Source: Methylobacter psychrophilus
GTDB taxonomy: Bacteria; Pseudomonadota; Gammaproteobacteria; Methylococcales; Methylomonadaceae
NCBI RefSeq assembly: GCF_025583945.1
Contig: NZ_JAOEGU010000033.1
Span: 1 to 41,987, forward strand
Direction: 5' to 3'
DNA length: 41,987 nt
Position 1 is the first letter of the stretch; each line of letters opens with the position of its first letter. The notes below the pieces were generated by a model. It worked only from the letters and a program-made list of their open reading frames with translations. It was not told the DNA's origin and searched no databases. Shown here one piece after another: positions 1-9,200 of the stretch. The translations under genes and the position numbers were made by a program.

Positions 1-129
1 AATCATTCGACCGATCAACTAATGAATAACGCCGACACAGCGATGTATGTAGCCAAGAAATCAGGAAAGAATACCTACCGATTCTTCAATCCAACGATGA
101 CCGCACTATTAAGCGATAGTGATGACTAA
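1..129 (+). CDS. C-terminal fragment of a GGDEF-domain protein (diguanylate cyclase), partial
   Basis: The open frame runs in from the left edge and gives 42 residues before a TAA stop. It contains the sequence NNADTAMYVAKKSGKNTYRFF, which matches the last helix and strand of a GGDEF domain (consensus A-D-x-A-M-Y-x-A-K-x-x-G-R-N). This fold makes cyclic di-GMP from two GTP. The catalytic GG(D/E)EF loop lies outside the window, so activity cannot be judged. The tail after the domain is short (about 15 residues), so the GGDEF domain is C-terminal and no EAL domain follows. Upstream sensor domains are unknown. Confidence 0.85.
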   Translation, partial: NHSTDQLMNNADTAMYVAKKSGKNTYRFFNPTMTALLSDSDD

Positions 130-518
130 AGTGATATGCAAGAATTAATATACCCAAGTGGCGCAGGATTTTGTTTATTTACAACGACTGCAAGGACAGA
201 TATTTGCTCCTGCAATATCTGCATTCACCACATCCCTGTGGATTATGCAGGAGCTAAAGCACCAACAGTAGGCTCCTTAAGAGACGCAGGAGCAGTTGCC
301 GATGCGTAAAAATAGGCGCGTAGCTGCTGGTTACGTAACTATTTTGACAACACAGTAAATGAATAAAAAGACCAGTAAACTGAGTATATTATTCTAAGAA
401 AATCACCTAAATAGTCAATATGCTGCACATGGCCCTCAATAAACAGAATTAGCGATAGCTATATAATTTATAGCTGACTTATCCAAACTCCAGTATTAAA
501 AACATTAAGATCGGGCAC
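130..518. other. Intergenic stretch with repeat-like sequence, no gene seen
   Basis: No convincing coding frame is present between the GGDEF stop and the cry terminator. Positions about 232-304 hold a repeat-like segment with GCAGGAGC cores, one of which (285-302) is shared exactly with 10678-10695. Positions about 317-346 (GTAGC...TACGTAACTATTTT) resemble the hairpin at 28376-28410. This looks like a graveyard of short dispersed repeats downstream of the GGDEF gene. Confidence 0.5.
285..302 (+). repeat. Dispersed repeat core, copy 1
   Basis: The 18 bases CGCAGGAGCAGTTGCCGA occur here and again, identically, at 10678-10695. In both places a related TGCAGGAG core lies a short distance upstream (about 40 bases here, about 18 bases in the other copy). 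The pairing suggests one short dispersed repeat family rather than chance. Confidence 0.6.
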
Positions 519-549
519 ATAAAAAACCGACACTATCCCAAGTCGGTTT
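519..549 (-). terminator. Intrinsic terminator of the cryptochrome gene
   Basis: Read on the minus strand, an 8-bp perfect stem AAACCGAC/GTCGGTTT with a 10-base loop is followed directly by a run of T. It lies about 40 bases beyond the stop codon of the cry gene and is correctly oriented for it. Confidence 0.8.
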
Positions 550-590
550 CGATTAATGACACGACATTTACAAAAGCCGGCTTTATAGGT

Positions 591-1931
591 TTAAGGAGTG
601 ATAAGCGGCCAATCAGCAGCATCGACAGAATCCAATGGTAAATTTGGACTTTGCCCCTGCCACTTGTTAATAAAGCTTCCTTCCTGATCGTATTGCCTGG
701 TTTGCTTGTCCAGATTGAAATGCCGATTGCTCCGGGGATCAGCGCCAACGCCGGCCAGATATTGCCAGTTACCCCAGTTGCTGGCGACATCATAATCCAG
801 CAATTGCTGCTCAAAATAAGCGGCGCCATAACGCCAATCGACTGCCAACTCATTGACCAGACAACTGGCGACAATTTGCCGGGCACGATTGGACATAAAG
901 CCGGTGGTATTGAGTTGTTTCATGGCAGCGTTTACCAAAGGATACGGCGTATTACCCAGACACCACTTCTGAAACCGTTCGGGGTAAAAACTGGTTAAGG
1001 GTTTTTGCTGTTTGATACCCTGAAAAACAAACAAGTATTTGCCATGGCGATGGGCATACCATTGAAAATATTCGCGCCATAATAATTCAAAAAATATCCA
1101 ATACGTCGATTCATTAGCACCAACTTTTTGTTCGAAATCATTTAAATAGTGGCAAATTTGCCGGGCAGAGAGATTGCCGTTAGCCAGCCAGGGCGAAAAT
1201 TTGGTTGAATTATCCCAGCCATCCAGTTCATTGCGAAGCTCTTTATAACGACTAGCAGAGCCCTTGGCAAAATAATCCGTTAACTGCTTTAAACCAGCTG
1301 TTTCACCGCCATTGAAAACCATTTCCTGATCAGCGTCAGGAGTAAATTTTAAACAATCAGGAAAATCCACTAACCAATCAGTTGATGCTGCAGGGCTGGA
1401 TGGCAAGAAATCAGGGACAGGCAACGGCTTTTCAACGGGTACTTGTTCAACTGCCTGTCTAAATTTGCTAAACGTATCAGGTAATTTATCCAAAGCAAAA
1501 GGTAGTTGCTCCAGGGAATATAAACTATGCGTGTCCGACTCGACCAACTGCAATGATGGTAACTGCTTTTGTAAGGCCAGCATTAGTTGATTTTCATAAA
1601 AACCGGTTTGGCGACTGCGATAAAGCGACGAAATGCCATGCTCACCAACCAGCGCTGTAATGGCTTTTACGGGTGATTGATAACACACCACAAGATGCTG
1701 GCCAAGTTTATGTAATTGCTTATCGAGATCCAGCAGCGAAGCTTTTAAAAAACGCCAACGATTAGCTGACATCATTGCCAAACCATATTGATTCGGCGAT
1801 AACCACTGCGGGTCCAGACAATAAACACAGAGTAAATAATCCACCTCGGCCGCTGCTTTTAACAGCGCAACATTATCGTGGACCCGTAAATCATTACCAA
1901 ACCAATAAAGCCCGACATTACGCATAATCAT
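591..1931 (-). CDS. DASH-type cryptochrome / photolyase-family flavoprotein
   Basis: The 446-residue product is a photolyase/cryptochrome family protein. It starts with the N-terminal alpha/beta photolyase domain (VGLYWFGNDLRVHDN, residues about 6-20), which binds the antenna cofactor. The C-terminal half is the FAD-binding helical domain, with WLANGNLSARQI, FELLWREYFQWYAHRHG, TGFMSNRARQIVAS and DVASNWGNWQYLAGVG. The last two signatures are typical of the DASH subfamily, which repairs cyclobutane pyrimidine dimers mainly in single-stranded or looped DNA using blue light. Length fits (usual 430-500). Two in-frame ATGs lie 6 bases apart (1931 and 1925); AAGGA lies about 5 bases before the first and about 11 before the second, so either could be used. 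The gene is monocistronic, with its own terminator at 519-549. Confidence 0.92.
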   Translation of the reverse strand: MIMRNVGLYWFGNDLRVHDNVALLKAAAEVDYLLCVYCLDPQWLSPNQYGLAMMSANRWRFLKASLLDLDKQLHKLGQHLVVCYQSPVKAITALVGEHGISSLYRSRQTGFYENQLMLALQKQLPSLQLVESDTHSLYSLEQLPFALDKLPDTFSKFRQAVEQVPVEKPLPVPDFLPSSPAASTDWLVDFPDCLKFTPDADQEMVFNGGETAGLKQLTDYFAKGSASRYKELRNELDGWDNSTKFSPWLANGNLSARQICHYLNDFEQKVGANESTYWIFFELLWREYFQWYAHRHGKYLFVFQGIKQQKPLTSFYPERFQKWCLGNTPYPLVNAAMKQLNTTGFMSNRARQIVASCLVNELAVDWRYGAAYFEQQLLDYDVASNWGNWQYLAGVGADPRSNRHFNLDKQTRQYDQEGSFINKWQGQSPNLPLDSVDAADWPLITP

Positions 1932-2055
1932 TTAATCCTTATATCAAGCACTACTGTAAAATTAGTTAAACAAGATCCACTGAAACTGACTTCAAAAATT
2001 GCTAACGAGGCTAAAAAAACCAGTCATCTACCAGCAATAAAGTTAAGCTCAGCAA

Positions 2056-2598
2056 CTATTTCGCCATTAGCAGTGAATTAATTTTAGAATCCAGTTGTTC
2101 GGGAGTGACATTACTGGCAAACGCCTCAACAGTTGCACCATCCCGACTAATCAAATATTTATAAAAATTCCATTCTGGCGCTTGACCGGTAGTTTGAATA
2201 AGCTTTTTAAAAAAAGTATTGGCCTCTGCTCCCTTGACTGCGCTTTTTTCCAGCATCGGAAAAGTCACGCCATAATTGATATAACAGACTTTGGCGGTTT
2301 TTTCCGATTCATCAAACTCCTGATTAAATTCATTAGAGGGGAAACCGACCACAACCAGACCCTTATCTTTATATTTTTGATACAACGCTTCCAGACCTTT
2401 AAATTGTGGCGTATAACCGCAATTACTGGCGGTATTAACAGCCAAAATGACCTTACCTTTAAATGCCTGGCAAAAATCAAGCTGTTCACTTGATCTTAAC
2501 TTGCTCATTTTATAATTCAGCAAATCAGAACAAGGTTCTGCCGAGACTGCTGACTGTGCAAATAACAACATGCCAGCCAGTAAAATTAGAATTTTCAT
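2056..2598 (-). CDS. Glutathione-peroxidase-family thiol peroxidase, exported
   Basis: This 180-residue protein belongs to the GPx family, which reduces hydroperoxides with thiols. I chose the ATG at 2598, not the longer frame, because it gives a clean signal peptide (MKILILLAGMLLFAQSAVSA, cleavage before EP), so the enzyme is probably periplasmic. The peroxidatic residue is a cysteine in NTASNCGYTPQF (no selenocysteine). The FPSNEF block corresponds to FPCNQF, with Glu at the position of the catalytic Gln. NYGVTFPMLEKSAVKG and the EWNF block with the conserved Trp-Asn are present. In bacteria such enzymes usually work with thioredoxin, so glutathione dependence should not be assumed. It stands alone between proS and cry. 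Confidence 0.88.
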   Translation of the reverse strand: MKILILLAGMLLFAQSAVSAEPCSDLLNYKMSKLRSSEQLDFCQAFKGKVILAVNTASNCGYTPQFKGLEALYQKYKDKGLVVVGFPSNEFNQEFDESEKTAKVCYINYGVTFPMLEKSAVKGAEANTFFKKLIQTTGQAPEWNFYKYLISRDGATVEAFASNVTPEQLDSKINSLLMAK

Positions 2599-2773
2599 GA
2601 ATATACCTTTTGTGTGGGTTAACCGTAAGCTTATCAGTTCTGGGTAAAAGTCAACCGTGTCGCTACCCAAAGAAACAAAAGAGTTTATTGGAAGAATAAT
2701 GCTACGGCCTGTTGTACGATGAAAAACTATTTTTTATGACTGAATAGCGGCAATACGTCTAAGCTTAACTCAC

Positions 2774-2812
2774 AAAAAAAATGCCCCGCCAGTTTCCTGA
2801 CAGAGCATTTTT
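2774..2812 (-). terminator. Intrinsic terminator downstream of proS
   Basis: On the minus strand AAAAATGC pairs with GCATTTTT across a G/C-containing interior, followed by eight T. It sits about 85 bases past the proS stop and before the peroxidase gene. The A-run on the other side means it could also act on the plus strand. Confidence 0.7.
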
Positions 2813-2896
2813 AATCACTCAACTTAACTCTCAAGTAATCAGCATATTTTTACAGACGCAGGCTTTAGGCGATTTCCTGCGAAAAAAATACCCGAT

Positions 2897-4606
2897 TTAA
2901 ACCAACTTTGCTTGCAGAAATTCAATGATATTTGCAAACGGGACTTCTTCACTGCCCTGCCCTGTTCTGCCTTTGTATTCAAGCGTACCGGCATCCAGAC
3001 CACGATCACCAATAATAACGCAATGCGGAACACCGATTAACTCCATATCGGAAAACATAAAGCCTGCCCGTACTTTTCTGTCATCAAACAATACGTCGAT
3101 ACCGGCAGCCCGCAAGTCTTGATAGAGCTGCTCGGCAGCAACTTTAAGACGCTCGGATTTGTGCATGTTCATGGGGCAAAGCGCAACTTGAAAAGGTGCC
3201 AGATTGGCAGGCCAGATAATGCCTTTATCATCATGGTTTTGTTCAATCGCCGCAGCAACCACGCGAGAAATACCAATACCGTAACAGCCCATGAGCATAA
3301 TTTGGTTTTTACCCCCTTCATTAATGACGCCAGCTTTCATGGACTCGCTGTATTTACTGCCCAACTGAAAGATATGACCGACTTCAATACCACGAGCCAG
3401 GGTAATTTCGCCCTGACCATCAGGACTCGGATCACCTTCAACAACCGTGCGAATATCGGCAACACAGTCAGGAACCGGTAAATCGCGTTCCCAATTGACA
3501 CCTTGAAAATGCTTGCCATCTTCATTGGCACCACAAACAAAATCAGACATAACCACGACGCTACGATCAGCGATAACAGGTATTGTCAGACCTAGTGGAC
3601 CTATAGATCCTGGTTTGCAGTTACAGGCACGTTGAATATCATCTTCACTGGCAAATTCCAGTGGCGAAGCAACACCCGCTATTTTTTCTGCCTTGATTTT
3701 ATTCAGCTCATGATCGCCTCTTAACAACAAAGCTACCAAGCCTTCATCTTCGCCTTTAACAATCAAGGTCTTAAGGCATTGTGTAGCAGACAAGCCCAAG
3801 AATTGGCTAACGTCTTCAATGCTGTGTTGATTTGGCGTATCGATGACTTGCTTGTCAGCGGTTGCCGGGGCGCGAGATCCGGTCGGCATCAACGCTTCAG
3901 CCTTTTCAACGTTAGCCGCATAATCGCTACCGGTTGAGAAGGCAATGGCATCTTCACCGGAATCGGCCAACACATGAAATTCATGCGAAATGGCCCCACC
4001 GATAGAGCCCGAATCAGCAACAACAGCGCGAAATTTTAAGCCCAATTGATTGAAAATATTGGTATAAGCCTGATACAGGACATCATAAGTTTGTTGTAAC
4101 GAGTCTTGATCCAAATGAAAGGAATAAGCATCCTTCATAATAAACTCACGCGAACGCATAACACCGAAACGCGGACGGATTTCATCGCGAAATTTGGTCT
4201 GTACCTGATAATAAGTAATGGGCAATTGTTTATAGCTTTTTAATTCATTACGCGCCAGATCGGTAATAATTTCTTCATGCGTGGGGCCTAAGCAAAACTC
4301 ACGATCATGACGATCTTTCAACCGTGCCAGCTCGGGGCCATATTGCTCCCAGCGCCCGGTTTCCTGCCAAAGTTCCGCCGGTTGTAAGGCCGGCATTAAC
4401 ACTTCCAATGCGCCTACTTTTTCCATTTCATCCCGCGTAATTTTTTCTACTTTACGTAGCACACGCAACCCCAACGGGAGCCAGGTGTAAAGACCGGCAG
4501 CCAGTTTGCGAATGAGCCCCGCACGTATCATCAGTTGATGACTGGTTATTTCGGCGTCAGCAGGTGTTTCTTTTACGGTATTTAGAGGGAATTGACTAGT
4601 ACGCAT
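2897..4606 (-). CDS. proS: Prolyl-tRNA synthetase (ProRS, bacterial type)
   Basis: The 569-residue product charges tRNA-Pro with proline. The N-terminal class II core is clear: [19 protein letters not shown] at the start, [18 protein letters not shown], then motif 2 with [32 protein letters not shown]. The insertion of about residues 225-385, including the [18 protein letters not shown] stretch, is the YbaK-like editing domain that removes Ala-tRNA-Pro. This makes it the long bacterial form. Motif 3 ([20 protein letters not shown]) and the C-terminal anticodon-binding domain ([12 protein letters not shown]...[27 protein letters not shown]) follow. Length matches E. coli ProS (572). The start ATG lacks a strong Shine-Dalgarno but the N-terminus aligns with the family. 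Confidence 0.97.
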   Translation of the reverse strand: MRTSQFPLNTVKETPADAEITSHQLMIRAGLIRKLAAGLYTWLPLGLRVLRKVEKITRDEMEKVGALEVLMPALQPAELWQETGRWEQYGPELARLKDRHDREFCLGPTHEEIITDLARNELKSYKQLPITYYQVQTKFRDEIRPRFGVMRSREFIMKDAYSFHLDQDSLQQTYDVLYQAYTNIFNQLGLKFRAVVADSGSIGGAISHEFHVLADSGEDAIAFSTGSDYAANVEKAEALMPTGSRAPATADKQVIDTPNQHSIEDVSQFLGLSATQCLKTLIVKGEDEGLVALLLRGDHELNKIKAEKIAGVASPLEFASEDDIQRACNCKPGSIGPLGLTIPVIADRSVVVMSDFVCGANEDGKHFQGVNWERDLPVPDCVADIRTVVEGDPSPDGQGEITLARGIEVGHIFQLGSKYSESMKAGVINEGGKNQIMLMGCYGIGISRVVAAAIEQNHDDKGIIWPANLAPFQVALCPMNMHKSERLKVAAEQLYQDLRAAGIDVLFDDRKVRAGFMFSDMELIGVPHCVIIGDRGLDAGTLEYKGRTGQGSEEVPFANIIEFLQAKLV

Positions 4607-5098
4607 GATGTATAGGGAAATGAAAAATAAAACAGCTATTTTACAGCTTTTTAGCGGGTTCCCAAGTTCTTGACCTGGAATTACCTCTTTATATAAAGTA
4701 AAGCTGACTGTTATACCTGGCTAAACGGGGCAATACGCGTCACAAAACAAGCGCAGTCTTAAGCTTCAGAACCCATAATCCGTAACATCCAAGGTTATGA
4801 CCTCCAGCTTGCCTGCAGAAATAACCAGTTTTTTGGTATTAGCTAAAATGGCTTGTCGATCAGCCTTTATTTCGTGTTTTTAATGCCTTTCGTGGACAAT
4901 CAGGAACATCACTTACTAAAACGGGTGTATTGCGCACCTTCAATTGTATATACTATGTACCGTTACCAAGTCATTCAGACTGCATTGATACTGATATTTT
5001 CTCAGCTGATCTTGCAAACCGAGTCAAAACGACTAAATTAAATTTCATAGTAAAATAATTCTTTAAGCCATGCACACCGCGTCCCAACAGGATCACTC
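4607..5098 (+). other. Divergent intergenic region between proS and aceE
   Basis: These 492 bases separate the outward-facing proS and aceE genes and must hold both promoters. I see no credible gene; the 62-codon frame at 4853-5041 has no ribosome site or family resemblance. An AGGA Shine-Dalgarno 7 bases before the aceE ATG is the only clear signal. I could not recognise a specific operator, for example a PdhR site. Confidence 0.5.
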
Positions 5099-7777
5099 AT
5101 GAACAACAGTTTAATTCCAGAGATTACCGGACAGAATGACATTGATCCGACCGAAACCAAAGAGTGGGTTGAAGCCCTGCAATCAGTATTAGAGCAAGAT
5201 GGCAGTGATCGCGCGCATTTTCTGATTGAACAACTCGTTGCTGCAGCACGGCATTCAGGATTTGACATCCCTTTTAGTGCCAACACCGCTTATATCAATA
5301 CCATTCCGGTTTCCCGGCAAGCCAAGTTTCCTGGCGATGCCATTATCGAACAGAAAATCCGCTCCTATGTGCGCTGGAATGCCATGATGATGGTATTGCG
5401 AGCGAATAAACATACCAATGTCGGTGGACATATTGCCAGTTTTGCTTCAGCCGCGACCCTTTACGATGTCGGTTACAATCATTTTTGGCATGCCGCTTCC
5501 GATCAAAATGACGGCGATTTAATTTTTACCCAAGGCCATTTGACACCGGGTGATTATGCACGTGCCTTCTTGCTTGGAAGACTGACTAAAGAGCAAATGG
5601 ATAACTTCCGCCAGGAAGTCGACGGTAATGGACTGCCATCTTACCCACATCCTTGGTTAATGCAGGATTTCTGGCAGTTCCCGACAGTTTCGATGGGACT
5701 TGGCCCGATTATGGCAATTTACCAGGCCCGTTTCATGCGTTACTTGCAGGATCGCGGCTTTGCCGATACTTCGGAACGTAAAGTCTGGAGTTTTCTAGGT
5801 GATGGTGAAACCGATGAACCTGAATCATTGGGCGCTATCGGTATGGCCGGGCGTGAAAAACTGGATAATCTCATTTTTGTGATTAACTGTAATCTACAGC
5901 GTCTGGATGGCCCTGTGCGTGGTAATGGCAAAATCATTCAGGAATTGGAAAGTGAATTTCGCGGTGCCGGTTGGAACGTTATTAAACTGGTTTGGGGTCA
6001 ACGCTGGGATGCGTTATTGGCTCGTGACAGGGATGGTTTACTTACAGCCCGCATGATGGCGTGTGCCGATGGCGACTATCAAACCTTTAAAGCGAAAGAT
6101 GGCGCTTATGTCCGTGAACACTTTTTTAATACGCCGGAACTAAAAGAAATGGTTTCCGACTGGTCTGATCGAGATATCTGGGAACTGAACAGAGGCGGTC
6201 ATGATCCTGCCAAAACCTATGCGGCTTTTCATGCGGCTGTACATCATAAAGGTCAACCTACCGTTATTTTAGCCAAGACCATTAAAGGTTACGGTATGGG
6301 TTCATCCGGAGAAGCCCAGAATATTTCTCATCAACAAAAAAAGATGAGCGACATATCGCTGAGCCATTTTCGGGATCGCTATGATTTACCGGTCACCGAT
6401 GAAGAAATGCACAATCTGCCTTATCTGACCTTTGCCGAAGACTCAAAAGAACTGCTGTACATGCAGCAACGTCGTGCAGAATTGGGCGGACATTTACCGT
6501 CCAGAAGATCAAAATCTTATGCGCTGGATGTACCGGTATTAAGTGATTTTAAATCCTTACTGGAAGCAACCCGTGAAGGCCGCGAGATTTCCACTACCAT
6601 GGCCTTTGTTAATATACTCAATATTTTGGTCAAAGATAAAAATATTGGCAAACGCATTGTGCCGATTGTTCCTGACGAATCCCGGACTTTTGGCATGGAA
6701 GGCATGTTCAGACAGCTGGGCATCTGGTCACAGGTCGGTCAATTGTATACCCCGCAAGATGCCGATCAACTGATGTTCTACAAAGAAGACAAGCACGGTC
6801 AGGTGCTGCAGGAAGGTATCAATGAAGCGGGCGGTTTGTGTGACTGGATTGCGGCAGGCACGGCCTACTCAACCCATAACGTACCGATGATCCCGTTTTT
6901 TATCTATTACTCCATGTTTGGTTTCCAACGTGTGGGTGATTTAATCTGGGCTGCTGCCGATCAACGTACCCGTGGCTTTTTAATGGGTGGTACTGCCGGA
7001 AGAACGACCCTGAACGGCGAAGGCCTCCAGCACGAGGATGGACACAGTCACTTGATGGCGGCTACCGTCCCTAATTGCGTATCCTATGATCCAACCTACG
7101 CTTATGAAGTGGCGGTCATCATTCAGGATGGCTTGCGACGTATGTATGTCGACCAAGAAGATATTTTTTACTACATCACAGTGATGAACGAAAATTATAG
7201 CCATCCGGCCATGCCCAAAGGGATAGAATTGGATATACTTAAAGGTATGTATAATTTTCGAACAGGTCCTAAAAACAAAGCACCCCGAGTGCAGTTATTA
7301 GGATCTGGAACCATTTTCCGTGAAGTTGAATTTGCCGCCGAGTTGCTCAAAAACGATTGGGGCGTAGAAGCCGATTTATGGAGCTGCCCAAGCTTTACCG
7401 AATTGGCCCGTGATGGCCAATCCTGTGAACGCTGGAACCGGTTACATCCAACAGAACCAGCCCGACAAGCGCATGTTGCCAATTGTCTTGGTAATGCGGT
7501 GGGCCCTGTCATTGCCGCAACGGATTATACCCGTGCCTTTGCCGAACAAATTCGAGCGTATATTGCAGCACCTTATACCGTATTGGGTACCGATGGTTTT
7601 GGCCGCTCCGATACCCGTGAAAACTTACGACGGTTTTTTGAAGTGGATCGTTTCCATGTCACCATTGCCGCACTGAAAAGTCTGGCTGATCTGGGTCAAT
7701 TTGATCCTGCCAAAGTAGAGGTAGCCATCGCTAAATACGGTATAGCGGCGGATGTTAAAGCTCCCTGGCTAATTTAA
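5099..7777 (+). CDS. aceE: Pyruvate dehydrogenase E1 component, homodimeric type
   Basis: The 892-residue protein is the thiamine-diphosphate E1 subunit of the pyruvate dehydrogenase complex. It decarboxylates pyruvate and acetylates the lipoyl arm of AceF. The ThDP/Mg motif is visible as FLGDGETDEPES (about residues 234-245), continuing to VINCNLQRLDGPVRGNGKIIQELE. The GHLTPGDYARAFLLGRL block, the RTFGMEGMFRQLGIWS block and the GTAGRTTLNGEGLQHEDGHS block (a mobile loop with conserved His) are all typical of the E. coli-type single-chain E1. Length matches the family (about 887). ATG with AGGA 7 bases upstream. First gene of aceE-aceF-lpdA; the aceF ATG lies about 98 bases downstream, with a small ORF in the gap. 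Confidence 0.98.
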   Translation: MNNSLIPEITGQNDIDPTETKEWVEALQSVLEQDGSDRAHFLIEQLVAAARHSGFDIPFSANTAYINTIPVSRQAKFPGDAIIEQKIRSYVRWNAMMMVLRANKHTNVGGHIASFASAATLYDVGYNHFWHAASDQNDGDLIFTQGHLTPGDYARAFLLGRLTKEQMDNFRQEVDGNGLPSYPHPWLMQDFWQFPTVSMGLGPIMAIYQARFMRYLQDRGFADTSERKVWSFLGDGETDEPESLGAIGMAGREKLDNLIFVINCNLQRLDGPVRGNGKIIQELESEFRGAGWNVIKLVWGQRWDALLARDRDGLLTARMMACADGDYQTFKAKDGAYVREHFFNTPELKEMVSDWSDRDIWELNRGGHDPAKTYAAFHAAVHHKGQPTVILAKTIKGYGMGSSGEAQNISHQQKKMSDISLSHFRDRYDLPVTDEEMHNLPYLTFAEDSKELLYMQQRRAELGGHLPSRRSKSYALDVPVLSDFKSLLEATREGREISTTMAFVNILNILVKDKNIGKRIVPIVPDESRTFGMEGMFRQLGIWSQVGQLYTPQDADQLMFYKEDKHGQVLQEGINEAGGLCDWIAAGTAYSTHNVPMIPFFIYYSMFGFQRVGDLIWAAADQRTRGFLMGGTAGRTTLNGEGLQHEDGHSHLMAATVPNCVSYDPTYAYEVAVIIQDGLRRMYVDQEDIFYYITVMNENYSHPAMPKGIELDILKGMYNFRTGPKNKAPRVQLLGSGTIFREVEFAAELLKNDWGVEADLWSCPSFTELARDGQSCERWNRLHPTEPARQAHVANCLGNAVGPVIAATDYTRAFAEQIRAYIAAPYTVLGTDGFGRSDTRENLRRFFEVDRFHVTIAALKSLADLGQFDPAKVEVAIAKYGIAADVKAPWLI

Positions 7778-7790
7778 CGGAAGGACATAC

Positions 7791-7874
7791 ATGACTGTTT
7801 TCATTGAACACCAGCACCTTACGGCTATATTTGGCTGTAAATTGCCTATGGCTACCTTGTCAGGAAGATATTGA
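7791..7874 (+). CDS. Possible 27-codon leader ORF between aceE and aceF
   Basis: A short frame starts at ATG 7791 with an excellent Shine-Dalgarno (GGAAGGA) about 7 bases upstream, and ends in TGA at 7872-7874. One base later comes the aceF ATG (TGAAATG). Its Shine-Dalgarno is as good as or better than that of aceF itself (AGGAAG about 8 bases before ATG, lying inside this small ORF). The peptide (MTVFIEHQHL...LSGRY) has no known family. The layout fits translational coupling or a leader peptide tuning aceF expression, but it could equally be an old aceF start that drifted out of frame. Existence as a translated unit is inference. Confidence 0.4.
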   Translation: MTVFIEHQHLTAIFGCKLPMATLSGRY

Positions 7875-7875
7875 A

Positions 7876-9183
7876 ATGGCAATATTAATAGAAATTAGAG
7901 TTCCCGATGTAGGTAATGTTGCTGAAATTGACGTTGTTGAAGTATTGATTCAGGCCGGTGATATCGTCGCACTGGAGCAGACTGTTGCGACACTGGAAAC
8001 GGATAAAGCCAGTATGGATTTACCCTCCAGTGCGTCAGGAACCATCCAGCAAGTCTATATCAAGCCAGGTGATAAAGTATCAGAAGGCTCGTTAATTGCA
8101 ACGGTACTGGCAAGTGATGCAGCTGCCAGTAGTACAGAACCCGCTCAACAAGCCGCTACCCCGGTAGCCGCTCCAGTCGATTTGCCTGTAGCAGATAAAG
8201 CGCCTGAACCTGTCAATCTGCCGGTAAAATCGGCACCTGTCGTAGCGTCAGCAGAGACTGTAGCAAGCATTGATCCTGCCACTGGAAAAGCCCATGCGTC
8301 ACCGGCCATACGGCTTTTTGCACGCGAACTGGGCGTTGATGTCAGCAAGATAAAAACCGGTAGCGGGCGTAAGGGACGCATTTTAAAAGACGATGTCAAA
8401 AACTTCGTCAAAAAAGTGATTACTGAAGGTATCGTCGCCACCGGATCGGGTATCCCGAGTCTGCCTGCCGTTGATTTTTCACCGTATGGCGAAACAGAAA
8501 TTCAAAAACTCAGCAAGATTAAACGTCTGACGGGGCAAAACCTGACGCGTGTCTGGCTTAATTTGCCGATGGTTACCTACCATGAAGAAGTTGATATCAC
8601 CGACATGGAAGCCTTTCGTAATGCACTGAATGCCGAAAAAACCAAAGGTGAATTAAAAATCACCGGCTTGATGTTTATCATTAAAGCACTGGTTGCCGCC
8701 ATGCAGCAGTTTCCAGAGTTCAATGCGTCTTTATCGGCCGATGGCGAAAGCTTGATTCTAAAAAAATATTTTAATATCGGCATCGCCGTTGATACGCCTA
8801 ACGGCCTGGTCGTGCCCGTATTGCGCAATGTTAACAACAAAAACATCAATGAACTGGCGCTTGAATTAGCCCAAAAAAGTGACAAAGCCCGTCTGGGCAA
8901 GTTGTTGCCCGGTGACATGCAGGGTGGCTGCATGAGCATTTCCAGTCTTGGCGGCATTGGCGGCACCTCGTTTACACCCATTGTTAATGCACCGGAAGTT
9001 GCCATACTCGGTGTTACGCGGGCAAAAATGCAACCGGTCTGGAATGGCAAGGAATTTTTACCTCGCCTGATGTTGCCGCTCGATTTAACTTATGACCACC
9101 GGGTCATTGATGGTGCACAAGGTGCCCGTTTTATGGCTACCCTCAAGCAATACTTAAGTGATATTCGTCGTTTATTACTTTAA
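7876..9183 (+). CDS. aceF: Dihydrolipoamide acetyltransferase, E2 of pyruvate dehydrogenase
   Basis: This 435-residue E2 forms the core of the pyruvate dehydrogenase complex and transfers acetyl groups from lipoamide to CoA. I chose ATG 7876 because the lipoyl domain then starts directly (MAILIEIRVPDVGNVAEIDV). There is one lipoyl domain (residues 1-80) with the modified Lys in LETDKASMDL. An Ala/Pro/Val linker (about 85-130) follows, then the E3/E1-binding domain (HASPAIRLFARELGVDVSKI...GRILKDDVKNF, about 140-180). The catalytic domain ends with the active-site block YDHRVIDGAQGARF, containing His-Arg-Val-Ile-Asp-Gly. E. coli AceF has three lipoyl domains, so this is the short one-lipoyl form. 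lpdA starts 17 bases downstream. Confidence 0.96.
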   Translation: MAILIEIRVPDVGNVAEIDVVEVLIQAGDIVALEQTVATLETDKASMDLPSSASGTIQQVYIKPGDKVSEGSLIATVLASDAAASSTEPAQQAATPVAAPVDLPVADKAPEPVNLPVKSAPVVASAETVASIDPATGKAHASPAIRLFARELGVDVSKIKTGSGRKGRILKDDVKNFVKKVITEGIVATGSGIPSLPAVDFSPYGETEIQKLSKIKRLTGQNLTRVWLNLPMVTYHEEVDITDMEAFRNALNAEKTKGELKITGLMFIIKALVAAMQQFPEFNASLSADGESLILKKYFNIGIAVDTPNGLVVPVLRNVNNKNINELALELAQKSDKARLGKLLPGDMQGGCMSISSLGGIGGTSFTPIVNAPEVAILGVTRAKMQPVWNGKEFLPRLMLPLDLTYDHRVIDGAQGARFMATLKQYLSDIRRLLL

Positions 9184-9200
9184 TACGGGAAATACCAACA

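Noticed and set aside
4853-5041. 62-codon plus frame upstream of aceE
   Set aside because: No ribosome site, no recognisable motif, odd composition; it falls in the promoter region of aceE.
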